A stretch of DNA of 60,095 nucleotides. Source: Oceanospirillaceae bacterium (GTDB taxonomy: Bacteria > Pseudomonadota > Gammaproteobacteria > Pseudomonadales > Balneatricaceae). The stretch lies in contig JABSRB010000035.1 of the NCBI GenBank assembly GCA_013215375.1, positions 1 to 60,095 on the forward strand. The letters are read 5' to 3'. Shown one piece after another: positions 28,038 through 37,473 of the stretch (position 1 is the first letter of the stretch; each line of letters begins with the position of its first letter). The notes under the pieces were generated by a model, which worked only from the letters and a program-made list of their open reading frames with translations, made no database searches and was not told the origin of the DNA. Both the position numbers and the translations under genes were made by a program.

Positions 28038-28302
28038 GTTAGTTAGTAGGGCTTTTGGTGATGAAGGGAGCTATAATTTAAAAAAAATGGCAGGCCGAGC
28101 ATTGCAACGGAAGTTGCTAAGCAAGCCCTCAGATGCCCACTGTGCTCGGTCTTAAATAGTGTTATCTCTTCAAATCGACAGGTACAACAAAGCCCAGCTG
28201 CTTATTAAAAGAGTGACTAGGCTGATTTTATCAAGACTACTGGTACCAGTGACTGGACAAAATAAAGTACATCCAGTCTTATCAATGCATTATGGAAGTG
28301 TT

Positions 28303-28501
28303 TTATTTGACACTCACAATCAAAGTAATATCGTTTTTCAATAGCTGATTCAGCATAGCGCTAAGATCAATACCTTTAGCGTCAGCTTTAGCAGTAAAAT
28401 AGTCTAGTACATCTGATTCAAGATAGACGGGTAGGTTTTTTTGCATTCGGGTTGTAAAATTTACCACCTGTGCCTTTAGAGAAATCATATTCTTTTTTCA
28501 G
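28303..28501 (-). pseudogene. BrnA/CopG-type antitoxin, frameshifted
   Basis: Two frames together make a typical BrnA-like antitoxin. The upstream frame (from 28501) reads KKEYDFSKGTGGKFYNPNAK, and the downstream frame continues NLPVYLESDVLDYFTAKADAKGIDLSAMLNQLLKNDITLI, the ribbon-helix-helix part. They join at a run of seven A (minus strand) near 28435-28441, where six would keep the frame. The expected start is CTG instead of ATG. A 61-aa start inside the second frame gives an artificial N-terminus. Either a decayed gene or a homopolymer sequencing error. Confidence 0.55.
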
Positions 28502-28505
28502 TTAC

Positions 28506-28610
28506 TCACCCTTGTTGGTCGTCACGTATCTCGTGTTTAGTGGCTGGCCTTGCCGATATTAAGCGGACTGTCATATTATCTTCTGGCAGGTCGCGTATGA
28601 GAATCCTTAT
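28506..28610 (-). pseudogene. BrnT-type toxin, 3' remnant
   Basis: Read on the minus strand immediately before the antitoxin relic, the frame ends RLISARPATKHEIRDDQQG then TGA at 28506-28508. The RxISAR.AT..E signature is the conserved C-terminus of BrnT-family RNase toxins. No credible N-terminal part is visible upstream, so the toxin seems truncated. Confidence 0.45.
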
Positions 28611-28909
28611 TGTCCACAAACCTGCAAACAGCTTTAAACTTCAACTTTAAATCATTCTCAGCGCTGCGTAGATCCTCTCCAAAAATTAAGCACATCTAAA
28701 CGGGAGTGTATGCTTTGGGTTGATCTATTAAGCTAAGAAAATAGCCATATATGAACACCTTTGATAGTGAATTGGCTTTTGTTTTATAAGGCCGGTTTTA
28801 TTAACAATGGCATGGGGCAGTGGTTATAGAAAGGAATTCACTTTGTTTTTCCTTCACCCACAAAAAAGCCCCGTTGTGTTAGACGCGGGTTAAATGATCT
28901 TAAAGACAA

Positions 28910-28954
28910 ATGGTGCAAGTAGCTGGGCTTTGATTGGTATGCCTATTAAGTGGG
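28910..28954 (-). repeat. tRNA-Leu 3'-end copy P1 (degenerate)
   Basis: About 45 nt resembling the last half of the tRNA-Leu gene at 31204-31289 in the same orientation (shared CCTATTAAG and GTAGC blocks), preceded by a terminator-like GCCCCG segment. It lies on the far side of the Fic gene from the other copies, so direct repeats flank Fic. Confidence 0.6.
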
Positions 28955-29022
28955 CAGGATGTAAAAAGTGGATGTCCCATATTTTCCTCCATATTTTTAC
29001 TGTTAAAAACCAGATTTTTCAT

Positions 29023-29101
29023 TAAAAGCTAAAGAATAAAAACACTAAAAGCTAAAAATAAAAAACAGTAAAAGCTAATTTTGTGATACTTTAAAAGCTA
29101 A
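29023..29101. promoter_or_regulatory. Four 23-bp iterons upstream of the Fic gene
   Basis: The decamer TAAAAGCTAA occurs at 29023, 29046, 29069 and 29092, exactly 23 bp apart each time, ending 30 bp before the Fic start codon. Exact spacing near two helical turns suggests a protein-binding array, most simply an operator bound by the winged-helix N-terminus of the Fic protein itself (inference). Confidence 0.65.
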
Positions 29102-29131
29102 TTAATGTGATTGTGTAGGAGCTTGAAAGTA

Positions 29132-30649
29132 ATGGGTATCTCCGAGAAACTAGCAAAATCTTTGCTAGTTATAAAACAGCATCAAGATCAAGGGGTTGTC
29201 GCTATCCAGAGTGCAATGCTTGAGCGCGCAGACCGAGAACGATTAATTAAGCATGGATTTATAAAAGAAGTACTACGTGGCTGGTATGTTTTAAGCGCGC
29301 CTGACGAGCAACCAGGTGATAGTACGCTTTGGTATACATCATACTGGAAGTTCTGCGCAGCATATTTAAACCAAAGACTGGGGGAACAATGGTGTCTATC
29401 TGCAGAGCAATCACTAAATCTACATATTGGTGAAAAAATGGTGCCGGCACAGCTTCTGGTACGCTCTCCAAAAGGGCGCAATCAACCGACTCATTTTATT
29501 CACGATACCTCGGTGTTTGATGTTCGTTTAGCGCTGCCTGATGTGAATTATCTCACTAAAATCGATGGCTTAAATTTATATAGTTTACCGGCTGCGCTAG
29601 TTCACTGTGCAAAAAGCCATTTTCTAAAACAGCCAATAGCGGTACGCACAGCATTATCGATGATAGCTGATGCCTCTGACATACTGGCTATTTTAATAAA
29701 AGGGCAATATAGCGCCGCCGCTGGGCGACTTGCGGGTGGTTTTAGGAACATCGGTCGCAACCTCATTGCAGATAACATCATAAAAGGCATGAGTGCAGTT
29801 GACCTTAAAGTGAAAGAATTCGACCCCTTTGAAGGTGAGTCTACAATGATATTTAAACGTAGAGAGTTGTCATCTTACGTGAATAGGATACGTTTAATCT
29901 GGTTGCAAATGAGACCAGTAGTCATAGAAAACTTCCCGGCAGCACTCGATGGCCATGTTAACGTCGAACAATATCTACAAACAGTTGAAGAAAATTATGT
30001 CGCTGATGCTTATCATTCTTTATCGATCGAAGGGTACAAAGTCACTCATGAACTAATAGAGTTAGTACGCAGTGGGCAATGGAGTGCAGAGCAATCAACT
30101 GCAAATCAGCAGCATGTAGATGCTATGGCCGCAAAAGGCTATTGGGATGCTTTTGTTAAAGTGAAGGTTTCAATGACGCGCGTACTCAATGGAGAAGATC
30201 CAGGAGACGTTTTAGAGCAAGAGCACGCCGATTGGTATTTGGCTTTGTTCGGCTCAAGTGTCGCTGCAGGCATCGTTAAGCCAGAAGATTTAGCCGGCTA
30301 TAGGACTGGATCTGTTTTTATTAGAAAATCAAAGTACACACCTCCTAGCCGTGAAGCCGTTAGAGAAATGATGCCAACACTTTTTGATTTATTAATGGAG
30401 GAAGATAATTCAGCAGTAAGAGTTGTCTTAGGCCATTTTATCTTTGTATACATCCACCCTTACTTTGACGGTAACGGCCGCATGGGCCGCTTTGTTATGA
30501 ATCTGATGTTAGCAGCTGGTGGTTATCCTTGGCTGATCGTCCCTATCGAGAGACGAGAGGAATATATGCAAGCACTGGAAGCTGCAAGCGTAAAAGGTGA
30601 TATTAAGCCGTTTACGTTGTTTTTAGCATCAGTGATGGGGGAGGGATAA
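29132..30649 (+). CDS. Fic-domain protein with AbiEi-like N-terminus
   Basis: 505 aa from ATG 29132 (TAGGAG upstream); an in-frame TTG at 29111 would add 7 residues. The N-terminus (about 10-60) looks like the winged-helix AbiEi_1 antitoxin domain (RADRERLIKHGFIKEVLRGWYVLS). A linker region follows, then a Fic fold with HPYFDGNGRMGR (catalytic His442), which transfers AMP or another nucleotide to proteins. A class II inhibitory motif SLSIEG (296-301) precedes it and should block ATP binding by its Glu300. It probably acts as an autoregulated toxin or defence factor. It lies between direct tRNA-Leu fragments in a mobile-looking patch. Confidence 0.82.
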   Translation: MGISEKLAKSLLVIKQHQDQGVVAIQSAMLERADRERLIKHGFIKEVLRGWYVLSAPDEQPGDSTLWYTSYWKFCAAYLNQRLGEQWCLSAEQSLNLHIGEKMVPAQLLVRSPKGRNQPTHFIHDTSVFDVRLALPDVNYLTKIDGLNLYSLPAALVHCAKSHFLKQPIAVRTALSMIADASDILAILIKGQYSAAAGRLAGGFRNIGRNLIADNIIKGMSAVDLKVKEFDPFEGESTMIFKRRELSSYVNRIRLIWLQMRPVVIENFPAALDGHVNVEQYLQTVEENYVADAYHSLSIEGYKVTHELIELVRSGQWSAEQSTANQQHVDAMAAKGYWDAFVKVKVSMTRVLNGEDPGDVLEQEHADWYLALFGSSVAAGIVKPEDLAGYRTGSVFIRKSKYTPPSREAVREMMPTLFDLLMEEDNSAVRVVLGHFIFVYIHPYFDGNGRMGRFVMNLMLAAGGYPWLIVPIERREEYMQALEAASVKGDIKPFTLFLASVMGEG

Positions 30650-30670
30650 GGGCGCTAGTCGTCAGTTAAA

Positions 30671-30695
30671 AAATCTAGAAGCTATGAGCTATGAG
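30671..30695. repeat. Short heptamer repeat (GCTATGA)
   Basis: Two to three units of the heptamer GCTATGA/GCTAGAA, the same family as the arrays at 19147 and 32654. Confidence 0.5.
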
Positions 30696-30750
30696 CAGTG
30701 ATGTGAAAAGTATATGTCCCATATTTTTTTTAGACGAGGCTAAAGACAAA

Positions 30751-30810
30751 TAGTACCAGTAGCACTCTCTGTTTATGCCACTACAGAACCGGTACGCCTA
30801 TTAAGCGGGT
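30751..30810 (-). repeat. tRNA-Leu 3'-end copy P2
   Basis: Matches the tRNA-Leu 3' half with a 22-bp substitution in the middle (30763-30784). GGTACGCCTATTAAGCGGG is retained. In tRNA orientation it is the last copy before the Fic gene. Confidence 0.7.
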
Positions 30811-30917
30811 TGGGCTTATAGAAGGTGATTCTATATATTTTTCTTTGAATTTCAGGCATAAAAAAGCCTCGGCTCTTTATATATGAGTAACGAGGCTGAA
30901 TTATTCTTAAAGACAAA

Positions 30918-30961
30918 TGGTACCAGTAGCCGGATTCTAGCTGGTATGTCTATTAAGTGGG
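30918..30961 (-). repeat. tRNA-Leu 3'-end copy P3
   Basis: 44 nt starting TGGTACCAGTAGCCGG, matching the CCA end, acceptor and T-arm of tRNA-Leu. It diverges in the T-loop (CTAG for CGAA) and lacks the anticodon half. A GCCTCGGCT... hairpin terminator sits at about 30862-30897. Confidence 0.8.
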
Positions 30962-31069
30962 CCGTGGTTATAGAAAGGAATCCACTTTGTTTTTTCTTTG
31001 AATTGCAGGCATAAAAAAGCCCCGGCTCTTTATACAAGAAGGCGAGGCTGAATTATTCTTAAAGACAAA

Positions 31070-31113
31070 TGGTACCAGTAGCCGGGCTCTAACTGGTATG
31101 ACTATGAAGTGGG
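31070..31113 (-). repeat. tRNA-Leu 3'-end copy P4
   Basis: 44 nt starting TGGTACCAGTAGCCGG, matching the tRNA-Leu 3' half with changes in the T-loop and variable arm. It is 152 bp after P3 and 134 bp before the real gene. Its own terminator-like hairpin (31012-31050) makes each unit a tRNA-tail plus terminator module. Confidence 0.8.
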
Positions 31114-31156
31114 CTGGGCTTATAAATAGGAATCCACTTTGTTTTTTCCTTCAGAC

Positions 31157-31183
31157 ATAAAAAAGCCCCGAATGAACGAGGCT
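31157..31183 (-). terminator. Intrinsic terminator of tRNA-Leu
   Basis: On the minus strand AGCCTCG (31177-31183) pairs with CGGGGCT (31164-31170, one G-T pair), followed by TTTTTTA. It starts 20 nt downstream of the tRNA CCA end. Confidence 0.85.
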
Positions 31184-31203
31184 TAAATATTCTTAAAGAC
31201 AAA

Positions 31204-31289
31204 TGGTACCAGTAGCCGGACTCGAACCGGCACGCCTATTAAGCGGGGGATTTTGAATCCCCTATGTCTACCAATTCCATCACACTGGC
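31204..31289 (-). tRNA. tRNA-Leu (anticodon CAA)
   Basis: An 86-nt tRNA with encoded CCA. The acceptor stem pairs GCCAGTG with TACTGGT. The anticodon stem GGGGA/TCCCC has loop TTCAAAA, giving anticodon CAA, which reads UUG. A long variable arm (CGCTTAATAGGCG, class II) and the T-arm GCCGG-TTCGAGT-CCGGC complete the fold. It has its own promoter and terminator and is divergent from queA. Three partial copies of its 3' half follow it in tandem. Confidence 0.96.
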
Positions 31290-31339
31290 ATCGGCCTTTA
31301 AGTATCTGCTAGTGCATTGCTGCTTAGTAGATGCGGCGT

Positions 31340-31367
31340 ATTATAGGGTGCTATTTAAATGCGTCAA
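31340..31367 (-). promoter_or_regulatory. tRNA-Leu promoter
   Basis: On the minus strand TTGACG (31362-31367), a 16-bp spacer, then TATAAT (31340-31345) and a GC-rich discriminator (ACGCCGC), the last typical of stringently controlled stable-RNA promoters. The start would be near 31333, a leader of about 44 nt. Confidence 0.85.
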
Positions 31368-31408
31368 TCAATTAATTCATTTTTTCTTAAATAACGACAA
31401 ATTTACTG

Positions 31409-31414
31409 TATAAT
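31409..31414 (+). promoter_or_regulatory. queA promoter -10 element
   Basis: A consensus TATAAT lies 73 bp before the queA ATG. The -35 region (about 31386) is weak. It is divergent from the tRNA-Leu promoter. Confidence 0.5.
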
Positions 31415-31486
31415 CCCGCGCCTCAATATCTTTTGTGTATGTTTTGATCGATGTGCGCAGAGAATTAATTTATTAAGAAGTTATTA

Positions 31487-32521
31487 ATGCAAGTATCTGA
31501 TTTTAGTTTTGAATTACCCGATGAATTAATCGCCAGTTTCCCACTTGAACAGCGCAGCGCCAGTCGTTTGCTCTGTTTAGACGGCAACAGTGGTGAGGTG
31601 GTACACCGCCAGTTTACCGATTTAGTGGATCTGTTAGCACCCGGTGATTTGCTGGTGTTTAATAACACCCGTGTTATCCCCGCTAGGCTGTTCGGTCAAA
31701 AAGAGAGCGGCGGTAAAGTAGAGTTGCTGATTGAACGTGTCACCTCCGATAATACTGCATTGGCGCACGTGCGCTCTTCGCGCTCGCCAAAGCCCGGTGC
31801 CAAATTGTTCTTTGAAGGCGATATTCAGGCCACTGTTGAAGGTCGTCAGGGCAATTTGTTTGAGTTGTCGTTTCAGATTGAAGGCACTTTGATTGATGCG
31901 TTAGAGCAACATGGGCACATGCCGCTACCGCCCTATATGAATCGTGAAGATCAGTTAGAGGATCGTGAGCGCTACCAGACGGTATATAACAAAACGCCCG
32001 GAGCAGTAGCGGCACCTACGGCTGGATTGCACTTTGATGATGGCATGTTTGAAAAAATCAAAGCCAAGGGAATCGATACTGCGTTTGTTACTTTGCACGT
32101 CGGTGCAGGGACTTTTCAGCCGGTAAAGGTTGAAACTGTCACTGAACATGTGATGCATGCTGAGTACATTGAAGTCAGTCAAGAAGTTTGCGATCAAGTA
32201 AAAGCCACTAAGGCTGCTGGTGGCCGAGTGATTGCGGTAGGCACTACCAGTGTGCGCTGTTTAGAGTCAGCATCTGCAAAAGGTGAAATAACACCTTACT
32301 CAGGCGATACCAGTATCTTTATTTATCCGGGTTATAAATACCGAGTAGTAGATAGATTAGTGACCAATTTTCACTTACCAGAATCAACGCTGTTGATGCT
32401 AGTGAGTGCCTTTGCAGGCTTTGATAATACCATTAGTGCCTACGATCAAGCGGTGGCTGAGAAATATAGATTCTTTAGTTATGGGGATGCCATGTTTATC
32501 ACCCCTACTACAAAACCTTAG
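31487..32521 (+). CDS. queA: tRNA preQ1(34) S-adenosylmethionine ribosyltransferase-isomerase QueA
   Basis: 344 aa. It transfers and isomerises the ribosyl group of SAM onto 7-aminomethyl-7-deazaguanine in tRNA to form epoxyqueuosine. Seen: [68 protein letters not shown], [13 protein letters not shown] (here [12 protein letters not shown]) and [19 protein letters not shown], all characteristic QueA blocks. Length is usual. It is upstream of tgt, the preceding enzyme of queuosine insertion, as in many gammaproteobacteria, but the two are separated by about 317 bp containing a heptamer array. Confidence 0.96.
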   Translation: MQVSDFSFELPDELIASFPLEQRSASRLLCLDGNSGEVVHRQFTDLVDLLAPGDLLVFNNTRVIPARLFGQKESGGKVELLIERVTSDNTALAHVRSSRSPKPGAKLFFEGDIQATVEGRQGNLFELSFQIEGTLIDALEQHGHMPLPPYMNREDQLEDRERYQTVYNKTPGAVAAPTAGLHFDDGMFEKIKAKGIDTAFVTLHVGAGTFQPVKVETVTEHVMHAEYIEVSQEVCDQVKATKAAGGRVIAVGTTSVRCLESASAKGEITPYSGDTSIFIYPGYKYRVVDRLVTNFHLPESTLLMLVSAFAGFDNTISAYDQAVAEKYRFFSYGDAMFITPTTKP

Positions 32522-32653
32522 CACAACTACTGCACTTGATTATATTGCGTTAAAAACAGATTCAAAAGCCTCACTTATAAATATAAGCTCCGTTTTTTCG
32601 TCTGTTTTTGCCTTATCTCATCTGCGTTCGCTACGCTGTGCAAAGGTTTTAAC

Positions 32654-32723
32654 GCTAGAAGCTAGAAGCTAAAAGCTAAAAGCTAAAAGCTAAAAGCTAA
32701 AAGCTAAAAGCTCAAAGCTAAAC
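32654..32723. repeat. Heptanucleotide array (GCTAAAA)n
   Basis: Ten consecutive heptamers: GCTAGAA x2, GCTAAAA x6, GCTCAAA, GCTAAAC. It lies in the queA-tgt spacer (32522-32838), which contains no other recognisable feature. The consensus GCTANRA links it with the arrays at 19147 and 30671. Confidence 0.9.
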
Positions 32724-32739
32724 AGAGCCTTGTGCATAA

Positions 32740-33975
<1,236 letters not shown>

Positions 33976-33995
33976 ATCTTTACTGCGTTACGAAT

Positions 33996-34024
33996 GTCGG
34001 CTGCTTAGCCGGCTTATTTTTTTA
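33996..34024 (+). terminator. Hairpin with T-tract between tgt and yajC
   Basis: GTCGGCT (33996-34002) pairs with AGCCGGC (34007-34013), followed by TTATTTTTTT. It is an intrinsic terminator or attenuator, so yajC-secDF may depend on read-through or its own promoter. Confidence 0.7.
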
Positions 34025-34045
34025 CAATAACTATTGGGAGTAGCA

Positions 34046-34378
34046 ATGAGCTTCTTTATTTCTCCAGCACATGCTGAAGGCGCTGGACTAGCAGGGCCTG
34101 ACGGCGGCATTTTTAACATCATTTTCTTGGTTGGTTTTGGTCTTATCTTTTACTTCTTCATGTGGCGCCCACAGGCAAAACGTGCCAAAGATCACAAAAA
34201 CCTAGTGGCTGCTATTGGTAAAGGTGATGAAGTGATGACGTCTGGCGGCATCATTGGCAAAGTCGTTAAGCTTAACGATGATTACGTGACTCTAGAAGTG
34301 AGCGAGGGAACTCAACTGAGCTTCCAAAAAGTGCACATTTCAGCGGCACTGCCTAAAGGCACTATGAAAAATATCTAA
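34046..34378 (+). CDS. yajC: Preprotein translocase subunit YajC
   Basis: 110 aa from ATG 34046 with GGGAG upstream. Small inner-membrane partner of SecDF. Seen: a short N-terminus, one transmembrane helix (about 20-40, IFNIIFLVGFGLIFYFFMWRPQAKR) with the conserved RPQ..R boundary, then a soluble domain containing GDEVMTSGGIIGKV and LEVSEGTQLSFQKVHISAALPKGTM. It is the first of the yajC-secD-secF set. Confidence 0.95.
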   Translation: MSFFISPAHAEGAGLAGPDGGIFNIIFLVGFGLIFYFFMWRPQAKRAKDHKNLVAAIGKGDEVMTSGGIIGKVVKLNDDYVTLEVSEGTQLSFQKVHISAALPKGTMKNI

Positions 34379-34441
34379 AGCTTCGGCATCTGCTCGCAGC
34401 GGCAGTTGATGTCACTGCAAACATTGGCAAGATGCCTCCCC

Positions 34442-34466
34442 AAACGCCATTGTGAAATGGCGTTTT
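34442..34466 (+). terminator. Hairpin between yajC and secD
   Basis: AAACGCCAT (34442-34450) pairs perfectly with ATGGCGTTT (34457-34465), followed by TAGTATTT. The T-tract is weak, so partial attenuation or mRNA stabilisation is as likely as termination. Confidence 0.45.
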
Positions 34467-34491
34467 AGTATTTGAAAAGGAAGCGAGCACA

Positions 34492-36345
34492 ATGCTCAAC
34501 CGTTATCCTCTGTGGAAAAACCTGCTGATTATGTTGGTGCTGGTTTTAGGTGTTATCTACGCGGCTCCCAATTTGTATCCCGATGACTATGCTATTCAAG
34601 TCTCTGGCTCGCGTAATATTTACCAGACTGACGATGCGCTATTAGCGCGTGTTGAAAAGAAATTAAAAAGAGAACAGATTGCTTTTAAATCAGGCGAGTT
34701 GACTGATAAAGGCGGTTTGATCAGGTTTTCTGACGGTGATACGCAGCTTAAAGCTAAGCAAGCGATCTCTGAATTACTCGGTGATGATTATATAGTTGCG
34801 CTAAACTTAGCGCCTACTACACCACAGTGGTTGACTGACATTGGCGCCGGGCCAATGAAATTAGGTCTCGATTTGCGCGGTGGTGTGCACTTCTTGTTAG
34901 AAGTAGACATGGCATCAGCCGTTGCCCAGCGTTTAGAAGTTTACGTCTCTGAAATTAAAACCAAATTACGTACTGAAGTACTGCGCTATCGTGCAGTAGA
35001 GCGTGCTAAAGATGGCTCGTTAGCGGTTAAATTTGTTAAAGAAGATGTACGCGATACCGCTCAGAGCTTTATTCGCAAAGAGTACCCAGAGTTTTTAGTC
35101 ACGGCTGAAGAGCGCGGTGGTAATTTCTATGTGGTGATTAACCTTACCGAGTCGACCATCCGCGATATCGAAGATTACGCCATCAAGCAAAACCTAACCA
35201 CGCTCCGTAACCGTGTTAATGAGTTGGGTGTCGCAGAACCACTAGTACAGCGCCAAGGGCGTAACCGTATAGTGGTACAGCTGCCGGGTATTCAAGATGC
35301 CGCAGCCGCTAAACGTATTATCGGTAAAACGGCTAACTTGCAGTTTCGTTTAGAGGCCGCTCCTGGTGCCAGTCGTGCTGCAACAGAAGTCTTTACCTTT
35401 CGCTCAGAGCCTGGTCGCAGTGCGACTATTGAAAAAGACATCATTGTCACCGGTGCTAGTGTCTCTAATGCACAGGCCTCTTTTGATGAAAATGGCTCAC
35501 CGCAGGTTAATATTACCTTAGATTCAAAAGGTGGGCAGTTGATGTCCCGTACTACCCGCGATGCTATTCAGCGGCGCATGGCGGTGCTGTTTATCGAATA
35601 CAAGGCACGTATTGTCTACGAAACGGTCGACGGTGAAAAAGTTGCCAAGCGTATTCCCTACGTAGAAAAGAAAATTATCTCACTGGCAACCATCCAGTCG
35701 GTATTAGGTAACTCGTTCAGAATCACCGGCCTTGACGGTCCGGGTGAGTCAACGGAGCTGGCGCTACTACTACGTGCGGGTGCTCTTGCTGCGCCTATCT
35801 ACTTTGTAGAAGAGCGCACAGTTGGCCCAAGTCTTGGTGCTGAAAACATTGAGCAGGGCATGATGTCAGTGCAAATAGGTTTTGCGTTAGTGCTGCTGTT
35901 TATGGCGCTTTATTACCGCGTGTTTGGCTTAATTGCCAACGTTGCACTGCTGATAAACTTGGTATTGTTAAGCGCTGTTATGTCGCTGCTTTCGGCGACG
36001 TTAACACTACCTGGTATCGCCGGAATCGTATTAACGGTGGGTATGGCTGTCGATGCCAACGTGTTGATATTTGCACGAATAAAAGAGGAGTTAGCCAATG
36101 GCTTACCGCCTCAGTCGGCGATTAGTGCCGGTTTTGATCGCGCTTTCACCACCATATTTGATGCTAACATCACCACCTTAATCGCCGCTGTGATCTTGTT
36201 CTCTATGGGCACAGGGCCTGTTAAAGGTTTTGCGATTACTCTATCGGTGGGAATTGTGACTTCGATGTTTACTGCAATTATGGTAACTCGAGCGTTAGTT
36301 AATCTTAGCTATGGCGGTCGCCAGCTTAAGAAACTGTCGATATAA
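34492..36345 (+). CDS. secD: Protein translocase subunit SecD
   Basis: A 617-aa inner-membrane protein that uses the proton gradient to help pull secreted proteins through SecYEG. Seen: a first membrane helix (about 8-27), the D1 motif MKLGLDLRGGVHFLLEVD, a large periplasmic P1 region (about 130-440), LLLRAGALAAPI, GPSLGAENIEQG, and five C-terminal helices with GMAVDANVLIFARIKEEL and GFDRAFTTIFDANITTLIAA. Length equals the E. coli protein. secF follows after 12 bp. Confidence 0.97.
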   Translation: MLNRYPLWKNLLIMLVLVLGVIYAAPNLYPDDYAIQVSGSRNIYQTDDALLARVEKKLKREQIAFKSGELTDKGGLIRFSDGDTQLKAKQAISELLGDDYIVALNLAPTTPQWLTDIGAGPMKLGLDLRGGVHFLLEVDMASAVAQRLEVYVSEIKTKLRTEVLRYRAVERAKDGSLAVKFVKEDVRDTAQSFIRKEYPEFLVTAEERGGNFYVVINLTESTIRDIEDYAIKQNLTTLRNRVNELGVAEPLVQRQGRNRIVVQLPGIQDAAAAKRIIGKTANLQFRLEAAPGASRAATEVFTFRSEPGRSATIEKDIIVTGASVSNAQASFDENGSPQVNITLDSKGGQLMSRTTRDAIQRRMAVLFIEYKARIVYETVDGEKVAKRIPYVEKKIISLATIQSVLGNSFRITGLDGPGESTELALLLRAGALAAPIYFVEERTVGPSLGAENIEQGMMSVQIGFALVLLFMALYYRVFGLIANVALLINLVLLSAVMSLLSATLTLPGIAGIVLTVGMAVDANVLIFARIKEELANGLPPQSAISAGFDRAFTTIFDANITTLIAAVILFSMGTGPVKGFAITLSVGIVTSMFTAIMVTRALVNLSYGGRQLKKLSI

Positions 36346-36357
36346 AAGGCAAAGACT

Positions 36358-37338
36358 ATGAGTGTACAAACAAAAATTATTAATTTTATGGGGGCGCGTA
36401 AAATTGCCCTCGCTTTTTCAGCGTTGCTATTGATCGTCTCTATCGGTGCAATGACCGTAAACGGCCTTAAATTGGGCTTAGATTTTACCGGCGGTAGCTT
36501 AGTTGAAGTAAGTTATGAAAACGAAGCTGACAGTAACCAGATTCGCGATGATTTAGAAGCGGCTGGTTTCAGCAATGTGGTGGTGCAAACCTTTGGCTCA
36601 TCCAGAGATATATTGATCAGATTGCAAGCCGATCACGATCCTAAGCTGGGTAACAAAGTTTTGGCGGTACTTAAAGCCAATACAGATCAGCACATTGATT
36701 TACGTCGCAACGAGTTTGTCGGCGCGCAGGTGGGTGATGAACTACGTGAACAGGGTGGCTTAGGCATGCTGCTGGCCTTGTTTATGATCATGGTATACGT
36801 TACCTTTCGCTTCCAGCTCAAATTCTCCGTGGGCGCGGTTATCGCGTTAGTACACGATGTGATTATTGTGTTGGGCTTTTTTGCGCTGTTACAGCTTGAA
36901 TTTGATTTGACAGTATTGGCGGCAATTCTGGCGGTTATCGGTTACTCGTTAAACGATACTATTGTAGTCTCGGATCGAATCCGTGAAAACTTTAGAAAGC
37001 TGCGCACTGAAACGGCCATAGAAGTGATGAATATCTCACTGACTCAGACCTTATCACGTACCATAGTGACCTCGTTAACCACTTTGTTAGTGTTAGTGAT
37101 ACTGGCAATTTTTGGTGGCCAAATGATCTTCGGTTTTGCAGTGGCTCTGTTAGTTGGTGTGGTTGTCGGTACTTATTCATCTATCTATGTCGCCGCCAAC
37201 GCTCTGTTAGCGATGGGTATTTGTAAAGAAGATCTGATTATCCCACCTAAAGAGACACATGAGTTTGTTGAAGGTGAGGGGTTCGAGCCCGATGGACATC
37301 CTAGTGACGAAGTCGAAGAGTCTGAAGTTAAGCCTTAA
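36358..37338 (+). CDS. secF: Protein translocase subunit SecF
   Basis: A 326-aa partner of SecD. Seen: an N-terminal helix, GLDFTGGSLVEVSYE, VGAQVGDELREQGGLG, and five membrane helices with GYSLNDTIVVSDRIRENFR and LSRTIVTSLTTLLVLV. An acidic C-terminal tail (EGEGFEPDGHPSDEVEESEVKP) extends past the last helix. It is the last gene of the sec operon, with a strong terminator 29 bp downstream. Confidence 0.97.
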   Translation: MSVQTKIINFMGARKIALAFSALLLIVSIGAMTVNGLKLGLDFTGGSLVEVSYENEADSNQIRDDLEAAGFSNVVVQTFGSSRDILIRLQADHDPKLGNKVLAVLKANTDQHIDLRRNEFVGAQVGDELREQGGLGMLLALFMIMVYVTFRFQLKFSVGAVIALVHDVIIVLGFFALLQLEFDLTVLAAILAVIGYSLNDTIVVSDRIRENFRKLRTETAIEVMNISLTQTLSRTIVTSLTTLLVLVILAIFGGQMIFGFAVALLVGVVVGTYSSIYVAANALLAMGICKEDLIIPPKETHEFVEGEGFEPDGHPSDEVEESEVKP

Positions 37339-37367
37339 ATCGCTGACTAAATCTTAAGTTTTTATCT

Positions 37368-37397
37368 AAAAGCCGAGTTTTTACTCGGCTTTTATCG
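37368..37397 (+). terminator. Intrinsic terminator of the sec operon
   Basis: A perfect 11-bp stem, AAAAGCCGAGT (37368-37378) with ACTCGGCTTTT (37383-37393), with a TTTT loop. T-rich on both strands. Confidence 0.9.
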
Positions 37398-37424
37398 TTT
37401 TGAAATATAAAAAGTGGTTAAGCT

Positions 37425-37433
37425 TGTTATAAT
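37425..37433 (+). promoter_or_regulatory. rnr promoter, extended -10
   Basis: TGTTATAAT (TG-n-TATAAT) lies 132 bp before the rnr start, directly after the sec terminator. No good -35 is visible at standard spacing, which fits an extended -10 promoter. Confidence 0.55.
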
Positions 37434-37473
37434 TGCTAAGCTCTCAAAATAGAGAACAAAAAATTAAACTAAG

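Noticed and set aside
29023-29101. CRISPR-like array
   Set aside because: The shared unit is only 10 bp with 13-bp AT-rich gaps and no cas genes nearby; iterons explain it better.
28910-31113. Additional tRNA-Leu genes
   Set aside because: The copies contain only the 3' half; no anticodon or acceptor 5' strand, so they cannot be functional tRNAs.
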